Part shown: one piece after another, positions 1 to 9,002 of the stretch
Position numbering within the stretch: position 1 is the first letter of the stretch
How the letters are laid out: each line of letters opens with the position of its first letter
DNA from: DASQZK01 sp963763215
Lineage (GTDB): Bacteria > Bacteroidota > Bacteroidia > Bacteroidales > GCA-2748055
DNA length: 64,000 nucleotides
Assembly: GCA_963763215.1 (NCBI GenBank)
Contig: CAVXNX010000001.1
Coordinates: forward strand, 1 to 64,000
Reading direction: 5' to 3'
Translations under genes and position numbers: made by a program
Notes under the pieces: generated by a model
Seen by the model: only the letters and a program-made list of their open reading frames with translations
Told to the model about the DNA's origin: nothing
Database searches by the model: none

Positions 1-1382
1 TTGACAATGCCCCGTCGCCGCCCGACTGGCTGGCCGTCAGCGGGTATATGGGCGGTAATTTCAATTATGATCCTTCCATCCCTTTCGAATCCGAGCTGAA
101 TTACTACAAATCAGGTTTCGCCTATATCGAATCCCAGAAAGCCGGGCTGTCGGCCTTCCGGAAAGCCATGTTCAAAAATTATTCAGAGGCTTACCCGCTT
201 TTCCTGTATGAAGGGAATATGACCAACGACAGTCCTTCCTATTATGGGAAATTTGGTCAGGCCGTGGCTTACCTCGATTTCTGCGCATCCATGATCGCCT
301 CCGGGGGTGTCAGTATCCCCGTCATTTTCAATATGAACCAGGGACAATGGCGGATCATCAACAATGATAATTTCGGTTACCAGCCTTTGCCGCTGTATTA
401 CACGGCCAGGCTGTTCAACACCTGGTGCAAAGGAACAGTTCTCAAATCGGCCTGGGCGGGGGAGACGGCCACCAGCACCTTCAACCGCCCTTATACCTAC
501 CCGGTTGTCAGTACGTATGTTTTTAATGACAGCACCCGCTATTCGTTGTTGATGGTGAACCGGGACTACGAAAACGCCAGGGGTGTGACGCTCACCCTTC
601 CGTTTACCGCTGTCAGCGATACGGCCCGGCTCATTGTGTTGTCAGCTTCCGGCTGGGATGTCACACAGTCATCCGGTATTGTCCAGAGTGAAACCACGGT
701 CCCTTTCGGCGACGGCTACCAGATTGATCTCCCCCCGTTTTCAGTGGCGGTACTGGTCTTCCGGGGGCCCGACAGCGGGATGACGACCATGACCGGTTAC
801 TACAGGCATATCCCTGTCGATTCCATCTCCCTCTATGAAAAATCGGGGACCGATACCATAAAGTCGGACCGGGGAACGGTTTATCTTGCCGCGAAGGCTT
901 ACCCTTCAAACTGTGATATTCCGTACTATGATCTCCGGCTCATCACGGAAGAGTCTACGGCCGTTCCGGGGACATTCAGCGAGGCGTCGGGCATGCTGAA
1001 GGCCAGTGGGACGGAGGAAGGAAACGGGATCATCCGGGTGGAGGCCATTTCCCACGAGAATCCTGCCATCCGGGATACACTGACCCTGGTCATCATCAAC
1101 CAGGGCAGTGACGCTGACGGAGTGACGGCATCTGTTGAACGGAAAGTGGGCGTTTTCCCAAACCCGGCCGGTGGCGAGGTTCAGATCACCTTTCCACTGC
1201 CCGCCGGAAATGCGGAAATCCGGATCTGGGATATCACGGGCCGGACAGTCTTCCGGAAAACCGGCCTGACCGGGATGTCGACACGGCTGAATGTTTCGGG
1301 ATGGGACAGAGGGATCTTCCTGGGGGAATTCAGGGATGGCCAACAGGTCATACCGTTCCGGCTGATCATCTCCGGGAGGTGA
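1..1382 (+). CDS. Secreted glycoside-hydrolase-like protein, C-terminal part, with type IX sorting domain
   Basis: The gene enters from the left edge; the frame is open from base 3, so the start is outside. About 460 codons remain. The first ~150 residues resemble the end of a barrel-type glycosidase (motifs LYEGNMT, SYYGKFGQAVAYLDF, QPLPLYYTARLFN). A beta-sandwich follows, closing with LPPFSVAVLVF, a pattern typical of C-terminal domains of barrel glycosidases. The last ~80 residues carry a type A type IX secretion sorting signal (VFPNPAGGE, then WDITGRTV and WDRGIFLGEF), so the protein is inferred to be exported through the outer membrane and anchored or released there. The exact glycosidase family cannot be assigned without the N-terminal part. 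The gene ends 4 bases before the convergent rsmD. Confidence 0.75.
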   Translation, partial: DNAPSPPDWLAVSGYMGGNFNYDPSIPFESELNYYKSGFAYIESQKAGLSAFRKAMFKNYSEAYPLFLYEGNMTNDSPSYYGKFGQAVAYLDFCASMIASGGVSIPVIFNMNQGQWRIINNDNFGYQPLPLYYTARLFNTWCKGTVLKSAWAGETATSTFNRPYTYPVVSTYVFNDSTRYSLLMVNRDYENARGVTLTLPFTAVSDTARLIVLSASGWDVTQSSGIVQSETTVPFGDGYQIDLPPFSVAVLVFRGPDSGMTTMTGYYRHIPVDSISLYEKSGTDTIKSDRGTVYLAAKAYPSNCDIPYYDLRLITEESTAVPGTFSEASGMLKASGTEEGNGIIRVEAISHENPAIRDTLTLVIINQGSDADGVTASVERKVGVFPNPAGGEVQITFPLPAGNAEIRIWDITGRTVFRKTGLTGMSTRLNVSGWDRGIFLGEFRDGQQVIPFRLIISGR

Positions 1383-1385
1383 GCT

Positions 1386-1919
1386 TCAGGAATGAAAAAT
1401 GCTGAAATTCACACTCCCGTAATTGCGGTGGTCTGAATATCCGGGGAGATGGCTGAAGCTGTGACTTTTTGAATGCTCCAGGATGAACCATCCTCCCTCG
1501 CTGAGCAGGTGACTTTCGAGGATCCTGACAGGAACCTCCTCGAAATTTTCAAGGTCGTAAGGGGGATCGGCAAAAACGATGTCGAAGGTGGCAGGTTGTT
1601 TTTCGATATACCTGAACACATCAGATTTGATGATCCTGACATTTTCCATGCCCATCGATCGCGCCGTCTCTTTCATAAATTCGGCATGGATGAAATTTTT
1701 ATCGATCATCTCCACATGCCGGGCCCCTCTCGACGCGAATTCAAATCCGATGCTGCCTGTACCGGCGAAAAGATCGAGCACTTCCAGCCCTTCAAAATCG
1801 AAATAATTATTCAGGATATTGAACAGGCTTTCCCTGGCAAAATCCGTGGTGGGCCTTGCCCGGAAGTTGGTGGGCGGATGGATTCGCCGGCCTTTGTATT
1901 TACCGCTGATTATACGCAA
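1386..1919 (-). CDS. rsmD: 16S rRNA (guanine966-N2)-methyltransferase RsmD
   Basis: 177 residues, the usual size for RsmD, which methylates G966 of 16S rRNA during 30S assembly using S-adenosylmethionine. Visible motifs are the conserved N-terminus MRIISGKYKG, the SAM-binding motif DLFAGTGSIGFEFASRGA (residues ~49-66) and the catalytic DPPY in FADPPYDLENF. The start is a TTG at 1919-1917; it is chosen because MRIISG is the conserved N-terminus and no ATG fits. The start overlaps the last codons of the upstream DUF3822 gene by 10 bases once that gene's frameshift is repaired, so the two are translationally coupled. Adjacency of DUF3822 and rsmD is common in Bacteroidota. Confidence 0.93.
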   Translation of the reverse strand: MRIISGKYKGRRIHPPTNFRARPTTDFARESLFNILNNYFDFEGLEVLDLFAGTGSIGFEFASRGARHVEMIDKNFIHAEFMKETARSMGMENVRIIKSDVFRYIEKQPATFDIVFADPPYDLENFEEVPVRILESHLLSEGGWFILEHSKSHSFSHLPGYSDHRNYGSVNFSIFHS

Positions 1920-2735
1920 CCGGTGCTTTTTAGGAGATTGATAAAATAATTCTCATTCAGGTCACCGGCAAGTTCAAAGGGAAATTCATTTTTCAGGTGG
2001 GTGATCCGTCCCGACATAACCGGCGAGATGCCTGACCGCCGGGCTCCGCTCACCGAGAGTGCCCGAACAGTATAGCCCGAGGTTCTTCCGGTCCATGCCG
2101 GTTTTTGTGAGTGTGTTCAGGGTATGGTAAACAACGTCGTTTTCATCGGCCGCACGGATGATCGTGTGCAGCGCAAGTTTCTGATCCCGGAATGCCGTTA
2201 CCGAGAGAAGCATCCCGGTATGGTGGATGAAGAGCCCTTCCCGGCAGGGACAGCAGGAATGGATGTATTCGAGATAAGGAACGGAGGAATGCATCACCGA
2301 AGGGGAATTGTGAAACAACTTGATCAGGCTGATGGTCTTCTCATCGAGTTTAAAAAGCAGAACCGCCTTGTGGAGGGGAACCTGGCAATCCATGACCTGA
2401 TCGTAAATCTTCATGGGGTGATTGTAGCTGAAATACAGATCGCGGAGATCTTCAGAATAAAGCTCATCCGGGACAAGAGTGATCTCAGGTGTGTTCACCA
2501 GTACCACCGACATGGCAAACCTGAGATTCATCACGGGGAGAAGATCCGCATTTTCCCTGAATTCAGAAAGGTTCCCGGCAAAATCTTCGCTCTGCCGATG
2601 TAAAAGGAAAAGGATGTTTTTGTGTATGTCGGCTATTAAGACAGAAAATCCATCCGGGTTGAGCTGGATGGATAGTCTGTATGCAATTGTTTTATTGATG
2701 TTATAATGATCGGATACGTACTTAAAATCATTCAT
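1910..2735 (-). CDS. DUF3822 family protein (one frameshift)
   Basis: As it stands the frame stops at 1986 after 249 residues. Removing one base from the C-run near 2010-2012 restores a C-terminal tail (key residues RITHLKNEFPFELAGD) that stops at 1910, giving 274 residues and overlapping the rsmD start. The protein fits DUF3822, a Bacteroidota family of unknown function with a distant actin/ASKHA-like appearance: an N-terminal part with NPDGFSVLIAD and a second part with HHTGMLLSVTAFRDQKL. It has no signal peptide or membrane segment. It lies 10 bases downstream of the membrane-anchored gene at 2746-3380 and is co-transcribed with it and rsmD. The function is unknown. Confidence 0.8.
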
Positions 2736-2745
2736 GTGACCATAA

Positions 2746-3380
2746 TTATTCCCAGTTTCCGGTAAGAGTGCCTTCGTTCATCGAACCGAATTTCAGGCCG
2801 GGGTAATTGGTGATCTTCTGTTTCTCATCGGCAGCGTTTACAATGAGTTGAGGATCAAGGCCCTTCAGCAGAACGCTGTAAGGAACAGACACTTCCACAA
2901 CCTTAACCGTCAGTTTGGAAGGTGTGACGTACTCACCGGCCTTCATTTTAAATTCTTCCCCTTTGGTGAAAGGAACGTACCGTAATGAGTCGACCGGGAA
3001 GTTCTTGCCGTAGAGGGAGTCCTTCACCGGAACTTTCGTGATCGACCTTTTGATGATTCCTCTCTTGAGTGCGATATCCCTTGCCTTTGTGAGACCTACG
3101 GAGTCAATGAGATCTTCCGGAATGGTCCCGATAGCCTTCGTGATGGAAAAAGAATCATTCTTGAGGAAGGAAATCAGGGTATCGAAACTGCCTGTATATT
3201 CTAATTTACATCTTTGTAAGCTTTCTGCGCTTCGCGGATTTGTTCCATCCTGGAAATGGCTTTCTTTTCCCTGAAATCTTTCGCTTTGTTAAAGCGAATA
3301 GGTGTCATGATACTGTCATAGACAAGGTATCCGAGGACAACGATAGCAATTCCAAGGATAATTTGGAGAACTGTTCTCAT
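2746..3380 (-). CDS. Membrane-anchored hypothetical protein (one apparent deletion)
   Basis: Translation from the ATG at 3380 gives an N-terminal hydrophobic anchor (QIILGIAIVVLGYLVYDSI, residues ~5-23), then a charged, probably coiled segment ending AQKAYKDVN before a stop. The downstream frame, one base off, continues with LEYTGSFDTLISFLKND and runs to 2746. The junction near 3203 is repaired by adding one T, making it one of the few apparent deletions in the window. The repaired protein is about 211 residues. I recognise a Bacteroidota family with the same layout (anchor, AxxAYK helix, YTGSFDTLI) but know no function for it. It is the first gene of the operon with DUF3822 and rsmD and is divergent from the helicase at 3472. 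Confidence 0.7.
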
Positions 3381-3416
3381 TACTTTTGGTCGTTAAATGG
3401 GTTTATAGTTTGCGCA

Positions 3417-3424
3417 CAAATTTA
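3417..3424 (-). promoter_or_regulatory. Candidate -7 element (TAAATTTG) of the DUF3822/rsmD operon
   Basis: On the minus strand this is an exact match to the Bacteroidota -7 consensus TAnnTTTG, about 36 bases upstream of the ATG at 3380. No clear TTTG -33 element is present at the usual 19-21 base spacing. The flanking divergent region (3381-3471) is very A/T-rich and must also hold the helicase promoter. Confidence 0.45.
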
Positions 3425-3471
3425 GCAAAAAAAATAAATTATAATTTGAAAATTATCATTTCTTTGCAGGC

Positions 3472-4893
3472 ATGTTGAAAAACTACATTGAACAGGAATT
3501 TAGAAATAATCTGGATTTCGAGCCGACTCCGGGTCAGGAAATCCTCCTCGGGGAGCTTTCCGGCTACATCAGTTCGCCCGGTCCGCATGAACTATTCCTG
3601 GTCAAAGGATATGCCGGCACCGGTAAAACGACCATCGTCAATGCTTTAGTACGCACGCTGACGTTTTTAAAGCACCAGGCTGTCCTTCTGGCGCCGACGG
3701 GCAGAGCGGCAAAGGTCCTGGCCTCCTATACCGGGCATCCTGCTTATACCATCCACAAGAAGATCTACCGCCAGAAAAGCGGGAGGGACGGGCTCGGGGC
3801 ATTCACCCTCGACCGGAACCTGCATAGAAACACGTTTTTCATGGTGGATGAAGCCTCCATGATCGGCGACCGCAACCCGGAGAGTAACCTTTTCGGCTCG
3901 GGGGACCTGCTTTCCGATCTGGATGCTTACGTGCATTCGGGCACGAACTGTCACCTCGTGCTGATCGGCGATACCGCCCAGCTGCCCCCCGTGGGACTGG
4001 CGCTCAGCCCGGCGCTCGACCGGCGAAAGCTGGAATCCATGGGATTTGATGTCAGGGAAGTTTACCTGCGCGATGTGGTCAGGCAGGCCGAAGGTTCGGG
4101 GATCCTGGCCAACGCCACCGATCTTCGCAGACTGATCGAAGCCAATGAGGTCTCTATGCCACAATTTGTTACGGAAGGATTTCCCGATATCCGGCGCATC
4201 GGCGGAGCTGAACTGCTCGAAGAACTCGAAAACTGCTATTCCCGGTACGGTGAAAACGACACCATCGTGGTCAGCCGGTCGAACAAGAGGGCCAACCGGT
4301 TCAACCAGGGCATACGCAACCAGATCCTGTGGAGGGAAGAGGAGATCGCCATGAACGATTTGCTGATGATCGTCAAAAACAATTACTTCTGGACTTCCGG
4401 AGAAGAGAAATTTGATTTCATCGCCAATGGCGATATCGCCAGGGTGGAGCGCATTCACCGGTACCAGGATCTTTATGGCTACCGGTTCGCCGAAGTGACC
4501 CTGACGTTCGTCGATTATGAAAAACTGGAACTCGACGTGGTCATCAACCTCGATACCCTGGCCATCGATACCGCTTCCCTGCCGATGGACCGGCAAAAGG
4601 AATTTTTCAACGCCGTTATGGATGATTATGCGGATGAATCCGACCGGAAAAAACAGGCGGAAAAGGTTCTCCGGAACGAGTGGTTCAATGCCCTGCAGGT
4701 CAAATTTGCCTATGCGGTCACCTGCCACAAGGCCCAGGGCGGACAATGGAAGGCGGTTTTTATCGATCCGGGGTATTTTACGGAAGATATGCTGAATGTT
4801 GAATACCTACGGTGGATGTATACCGCCGTGACGCGGGCGACAGAAAAACTGTACCTGGTGAATTTCCCGGATGCGTTTTTTGAGGAAGATTAA
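3472..4893 (+). CDS. RecD-like ATP-dependent DNA helicase (SF1)
   Basis: 473 residues. Helicase motifs are in order: Walker A GYAGTGKTT (residues 46-54), Walker B-type MVDEASMIGD (~125), motif III GDTAQLPPVG (~165) and a C-terminal UvrD_C_2 module with VTCHKAQGGQW and the arginine-finger motif YTAVTRATEKLYLV. This matches the short AAA_30/RecD2-like helicases common in Bacteroidota, which unwind DNA in repair or recombination. It lacks the long N-terminal region of true RecD2 and has no RecB/RecC neighbours, so the process it serves is not clear from context. It is transcribed divergently from the 2746-3380 gene. Confidence 0.85.
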   Translation: MLKNYIEQEFRNNLDFEPTPGQEILLGELSGYISSPGPHELFLVKGYAGTGKTTIVNALVRTLTFLKHQAVLLAPTGRAAKVLASYTGHPAYTIHKKIYRQKSGRDGLGAFTLDRNLHRNTFFMVDEASMIGDRNPESNLFGSGDLLSDLDAYVHSGTNCHLVLIGDTAQLPPVGLALSPALDRRKLESMGFDVREVYLRDVVRQAEGSGILANATDLRRLIEANEVSMPQFVTEGFPDIRRIGGAELLEELENCYSRYGENDTIVVSRSNKRANRFNQGIRNQILWREEEIAMNDLLMIVKNNYFWTSGEEKFDFIANGDIARVERIHRYQDLYGYRFAEVTLTFVDYEKLELDVVINLDTLAIDTASLPMDRQKEFFNAVMDDYADESDRKKQAEKVLRNEWFNALQVKFAYAVTCHKAQGGQWKAVFIDPGYFTEDMLNVEYLRWMYTAVTRATEKLYLVNFPDAFFEED

Positions 4894-5012
4894 TGACCGC
4901 ATTTTTTGGGGGTGCTTTGGCTGATCGCCAGATTACCATATACATTTCGGAGAGGGAGGGATTTATTTTTTCCCGTCATGAATCATGCTCACGGTAACTT
5001 CGGAGAAGGAGG

Positions 5013-5168
5013 ATCACCACATCACCGCATCACCACATCACCACATCACCACATCACCACACATCACCACATCACCACATCACCACATCACCACATCACC
5101 ACATCACCACATCACCACATCACCACATCACCACATCACCACATCACCACATCACCACATCACCACAT
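5013..5168. repeat. Octamer satellite (ATCACCAC)n
   Basis: About 19 nearly perfect tandem copies of the 8-base unit ATCACCAC, with one G-for-A variant near the left end and one unit lengthened by two bases near 5059. Because 8 is not a multiple of 3, the array is open in several frames and produces spurious His/Thr/Ser/Pro-rich ORFs; these are not genes. It lies between two convergent genes. The rest of 4894-5428 shows no gene. Confidence 0.95.
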
Positions 5169-5428
5169 AATCCGTCCGGGCATGGTTATGGGCTTATCGT
5201 TATTAAGGTTTTTTAAAGGGTGGGTATCCCCCCGCCACCCTGCGCACCTTGCCCCTTCATCCTTCGCGAACCCATATCTCAGCGTCCGTTTTCGCACATT
5301 TTGACGAAAAGTTTTCAACAAGCCCCGTATGCCCAATAAAACGAGGCGTTTCTGTTTTTGAAGGATGTGAACCCTGCCGGAACAATATCCTCAAAACGGA
5401 TCAAAAATAATGACGAAAATTCTCCTCT

Positions 5429-5934
5429 TCACTTTTCCAGGTTATATTCCAGCCTGAAATTCAAGGACAGGGAATGGGATAAGAAATCGTCCATATAGGG
5501 ATTCACCAACGCTTTATGTATAATAGGATGGATCAATCCCGTCCTATAGAAAATAAATATCCGCAATACCATCTAACAGGCATTCGAGGAACATTTGCGT
5601 TGAATCCCCATTGAGTACCACATTTTTTGACACGAACATTTTTCCGTTATCAAAATGATAGGCTTTAAGATCTTCCGGTCCGTACTGTTCAGTCTCTGCA
5701 TTCGAAGCATACTTAAAATGGCATTTCCGGAAACTCGCGGGGTAGTTTTTTTGTTCAATGTACCCGTGAACGGTGTCACCCGTTGTACGGATGATAAATC
5801 CCGGTGAAAAGGACGATTGCGCGCGGGCATCGGGTTCGCAGTGATAAACCCGGCCGACAGGGCAAGGCAGATCAGGAATTTGGATAAGGAAAGTCCTTCT
5901 CCGTCTCCGGGAGGAGTGATGATGGTCTTTCATT
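5429..5934 (-). pseudogene. Broken, shortened exported protein of Bacteroidota type
   Basis: Reading in three frames from the ATG at 5934 gives an Arg-rich start, a signal-peptide-like core (KFLICLALSAGFITAN), then an N-terminal domain typical of Bacteroidota exported proteins (GFIIRTTGDTVHGYIEQKNY; FLECLLDGIADIYF). After a shift near 5545 it has a tail ending SLSLNFRLEYNLEK, which looks like the last strand of an outer-membrane barrel, with a stop at 5429. At least three frame changes are needed. The N-terminal domain normally precedes a much longer protein, so the middle seems deleted. The alternative is a short intact gene damaged only by sequence errors. The function is unknown. Confidence 0.4.
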
Positions 5935-6418
5935 TTGCTGAAGTATTTGGATGAGCCCCCAACTGAATTGACGACGAAGGAATGTTGCACCGGGGTAACT
6001 CTAAACTCAAATTTCGACCAATTTATGAACGAAAAAAAATTTACGGTAATAAAGTGACTCGGGTCAGAGCTCCGGATGATCAAAAGAAACACGTTGCAGA
6101 TATGGAATTCATGGAGACATGTCATCAGTCTGCTAAATAGTGCTTGCAAGAAAACGCCAATAGCTGCGTTATGCTCGACTTCAAAACAGTCATTTACGAA
6201 TAGTAAACTCCTGTTTTTCAGTCATCGCAAGCCTTGCTCTTGACGTTTTCTTATCAAGCACGGCTAAAAAACATGAGTTTTCTTTCTGACACTAAATATC
6301 ATTTCGATTTTTCCCGAACAAAAAGCATATCGAAAATGTCAAATAATGAATACTTTACTCTTTCCTGCAGGTCTTCACAGCGAGCATTTTACGCTGTTTT
6401 CCAACATAATAGACGAAT
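5935..6418. other. Intergenic region without recognisable gene
   Basis: 484 bases between the broken gene and the UbiB-type kinase. It contains short open frames with no coherent protein. The last ~150 bases are A/T-rich and probably include the kinase promoter, but I could not place a convincing -33/-7 pair. Confidence 0.5.
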
Positions 6419-8074
6419 ATGGGGCTAAAGACAGCACATCTGAAGAGGTACAGGGATCTGGCAATGCTTCTCATCAAGTACGGCCGGGAAGACATTGTCA
6501 GGGAATCGGGGCTGTACGAGCCTTCATACAGTGAGGATGAACTTTCATTTTCAAGAGCCAAGGCGGAGAGCCTGCCGGATGACCTGGAGAGACTTGGCCC
6601 CACCTATATCAAGCTGGGACAATTCCTGTCCACCCGTTCTGACTTCCTTCCTCCCCCTTACCTCGAATCATTGGCCAGGTTGCAGGATAAAACCGAGTCA
6701 TTTCCTTTTGAGGAGGTCGGGAAGATCATCTCCTCCGAACTGGGTATCCGGATATCGAAGGCATTCGAGAGATTTGAAAAGACACCGGTTGCTTCAGCTT
6801 CGCTGGCACAGGTTCACCTTGCGGAACTTCGCGGCGGGAAGAAGGTGGCCGTCAAGGTGCAGCGTCCGGGCATTCGCGATCAGATCTTCAAAGACCTGGA
6901 CGCTTTTGATGAAATTTCAGCTTTCCTGGAAAAAAACACCTCCACCGGGAGGCAGCTGATGTTGAATAGCACACTCAATGAGTTCCGTAAATCACTGATC
7001 CGCGAACTGGATTACCGGCAGGAAGCGCGCAACCTCATTCTCCTGAAAAGAAACCTCGAAAAATTTACACGACTGGTCGTCCCTTCCGTCATTGAAGACT
7101 ATTCCAGTTCCAGGGTCCTCACCATGGATTATGTCGAGGGCCGCAATATCGTCAGGCTCTCTCCGCTCACCAGGCTGGAAATGGATGGCGCGGAGCTGGC
7201 GGAAGAACTCTTCAGGGCTTACCTTCAGCAGATCCTCATCGACGGGTTTTACCATGCTGACCCGCATCCGGGAAATATATTCCTGACCGACGATAACAGA
7301 ATTGCCCTTCTCGATCTCGGAATGGTCGCCTATATTCCCCAGGATTTGCAAATCAAGCTGATGAGGCTGCTGATCGCGATCAGCGAGGGAAACGGAGAGC
7401 AGGCCGCCAATTATGCCCTGGGCATCAGCCGGAAAGAAGAACAGGCCGATGACCTCAATTTCCGGAGGGAAGTGTATGAACTGATAACACAGTTCCAGGA
7501 TCCGAAGCTGGAGAGTATCCAGGCCGGTAGGCTTGTCTTCGAGATGATGAAAATTTCAGGCGCCAACCATATTCGCCTGCCTGAGGAACTCATCATGCTC
7601 GGGAAAACGCTGCTGAATCTGGACGAAGTCGGTCGCACACTCGATCCTCTTTTCGACCCCAACGCTTCCTTGCGGAAAAATACGGCCGATATCATGAGGA
7701 ATTACATGAAAAAGAGTCTTTCGCCCGGGAGTTTCTTCGAATATATGCTCGATATGAAGGAGTTTTTCGAATACCTGCCGGCCAGGATCAATAAAATCAT
7801 GGACTCCCTGGCAAAGGGAAATCTCACGATCAAAGCCAGGGTGTTGGATGAAAAATTCGTTATGGATGAATTGAAAGAAATGGCCAGCCGGCTCACCATC
7901 GGGCTGATCCTCGCTTCGCTGATCATCGGGGCAGCTCTGCTCATGCAGGTGAAAACGCCGTTTACGATCCTCGGCTACCCGGGCATCGCCATCATCTTTT
8001 TCCTTATTGCCGGAATTGGTGGCGTGATCATTTCTTTCAGGATTATCTTCGAAAAGTGGAAGAGAAAGAAATAA
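6419..8074 (+). CDS. ABC1/UbiB family atypical kinase
   Basis: 551 residues, the usual length for bacterial UbiB/ADCK proteins, membrane-bound atypical kinases/ATPases linked to isoprenoid quinone or lipid metabolism. Hallmarks are visible: the KxGQ segment YIKLGQFLSTRSDFLPP (~63-79), the Ala-rich nucleotide loop PVASASLAQVH (~122-132), the VAIK-type lysine in VAVKVQRP, the catalytic loop YHADPHPGNIF (~278-288) and the metal-binding DLG in LLDLGMV. Two hydrophobic segments at the C-terminus (LTIGLILASLIIGAALLM; ILGYPGIAIIFFLIAGIGG) anchor it in the inner membrane. It ends near the convergent yjbQ gene. No quinone biosynthesis gene is nearby, so the substrate pathway is not shown here. Confidence 0.88.
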   Translation: MGLKTAHLKRYRDLAMLLIKYGREDIVRESGLYEPSYSEDELSFSRAKAESLPDDLERLGPTYIKLGQFLSTRSDFLPPPYLESLARLQDKTESFPFEEVGKIISSELGIRISKAFERFEKTPVASASLAQVHLAELRGGKKVAVKVQRPGIRDQIFKDLDAFDEISAFLEKNTSTGRQLMLNSTLNEFRKSLIRELDYRQEARNLILLKRNLEKFTRLVVPSVIEDYSSSRVLTMDYVEGRNIVRLSPLTRLEMDGAELAEELFRAYLQQILIDGFYHADPHPGNIFLTDDNRIALLDLGMVAYIPQDLQIKLMRLLIAISEGNGEQAANYALGISRKEEQADDLNFRREVYELITQFQDPKLESIQAGRLVFEMMKISGANHIRLPEELIMLGKTLLNLDEVGRTLDPLFDPNASLRKNTADIMRNYMKKSLSPGSFFEYMLDMKEFFEYLPARINKIMDSLAKGNLTIKARVLDEKFVMDELKEMASRLTIGLILASLIIGAALLMQVKTPFTILGYPGIAIIFFLIAGIGGVIISFRIIFEKWKRKK

Positions 8075-8090
8075 CCGCCGGCACATTTAC

Positions 8091-8507
8091 CTATTCCCCG
8101 ATAATCTTTACCAACACCCTTTTGCGGCGCTTTCCGTCAAATTCCCCGTAAAAGATCTGTTCCCATGGTCCGAAGTCCAGTTTTCCGTTACTCACGGCAA
8201 CCACCACTTCACGCCCCATGATGGTGCGTTTGAGATGGGCATCGGCGTTGTCTTCGAAGCCGTTATGCTTATACTGGGAATACGGTTTTTCGGGGGCCAG
8301 CTTTTCGAGCCAGACCTCAAAGTCCTGGTGCAGGCCGGGCTCATCATCATTGATGAAGATGCTGGCCGTGATGTGCATGGCATTGACCAGGACGAGCCCT
8401 TCAGTGACACCGCTTTCCGCCAGGCACTGCTCAACTTTCGGTGTGATGTTGATGAGTTCCCTGCGTTTCGTAACGTCGAACCAAAGCTCTTTGCGATACG
8501 ATTTCAT
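8091..8507 (-). CDS. YjbQ/UPF0047 family protein
   Basis: 138 residues, full length for the family. The conserved segments are LVLVNAMHITASIFIND (~39-55), ENADAHLKRTIMG (with the His of the putative active site) and LDFGPWEQIFYGEFDGKRRKRV at the C-terminus. Some members have weak thiamine-phosphate synthase activity; the physiological role is not established. The gene stands alone. Its upstream region (8508-9072) is filled with satellite DNA, so its promoter must lie within about 70 bases of the start. Confidence 0.88.
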   Translation of the reverse strand: MKSYRKELWFDVTKRRELINITPKVEQCLAESGVTEGLVLVNAMHITASIFINDDEPGLHQDFEVWLEKLAPEKPYSQYKHNGFEDNADAHLKRTIMGREVVVAVSNGKLDFGPWEQIFYGEFDGKRRKRVLVKIIGE

Positions 8508-8581
8508 GGCAGTATTTTATTATTGTGACTAATATTTTGCTCTTTGGGTCCGGGGGGCAGGGGAGGGTGGTTGGTGGACGG

Positions 8582-8844
8582 TAATCAGTAATCAGTAATC
8601 AGTAATCAGTAATCAGTAATCAGTAATCAGTAATCAGTAATCAGTAATCAGTAATCAGTAATCAGTAATCAGTAATCAGTAATCAGTAATCAGTAATCAG
8701 TAATCAGTAATCAGTAATCAGTAATCAGTAATCAGTAATCAGTAATCAGTAATCAGTAATCAGTAATAAATCAGTAATCAGTAATCAGTAATCAGTAATC
8801 AGTAATCAGTAATCAGTAATCAGTAATCAGTAATCAGTAATCAG
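8582..8844. repeat. Heptamer satellite (TAATCAG)n
   Basis: About 37 tandem copies of the 7-base unit TAATCAG, perfect except for one irregular join near 8765. The unit has the same pattern, RRTCRGT after rotation, as the two arrays at 35596-35875. The array sits upstream of yjbQ and downstream of the phosphohexomutase. There are no spacers, so this is not a CRISPR array. Confidence 0.95.
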
Positions 8845-8869
8845 CTGTCAGTTAAGTGTTAATCAAAAA

Positions 8870-8985
8870 CTTCCCTCACTTTCTCACTTTCTCACTTTCT
8901 CACTTCCTCACTTTCTTCATCACTCCATCACCCATCACTCCATCACCTTCATCACTTCCTCACTTCCTCACTTCCATAACCTCAT
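8870..8985. repeat. Degenerate TTTCTCAC / CATCACTC satellite
   Basis: Imperfect tandem units based on CACTTTCT and CACTTCCT, grading into CCATCAC-type units. All are pyrimidine-rich on the plus strand. It adjoins the heptamer array on the left and another octamer array on the right, forming a composite satellite block between yjbQ and the phosphohexomutase. Confidence 0.8.
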
Positions 8986-9002
8986 TGTCTGATCAACTCT
9001 TC

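Noticed and set aside
3667..4746. Long minus-strand open frame opposite the helicase gene
   Set aside because: It is an antisense shadow of a gene with clear helicase motifs; its translation has no recognisable domain.
4906..5304. Open frames encoding His/Ser/Pro/Thr repeat proteins over the octamer array
   Set aside because: The frames exist only because an 8-base unit without stops repeats; there is no conserved protein feature, and the array lies between convergent genes.
8582..8844. Direct repeats considered as a CRISPR array
   Set aside because: Units are 7 bases and contiguous with no spacers, and no cas gene is in the window.
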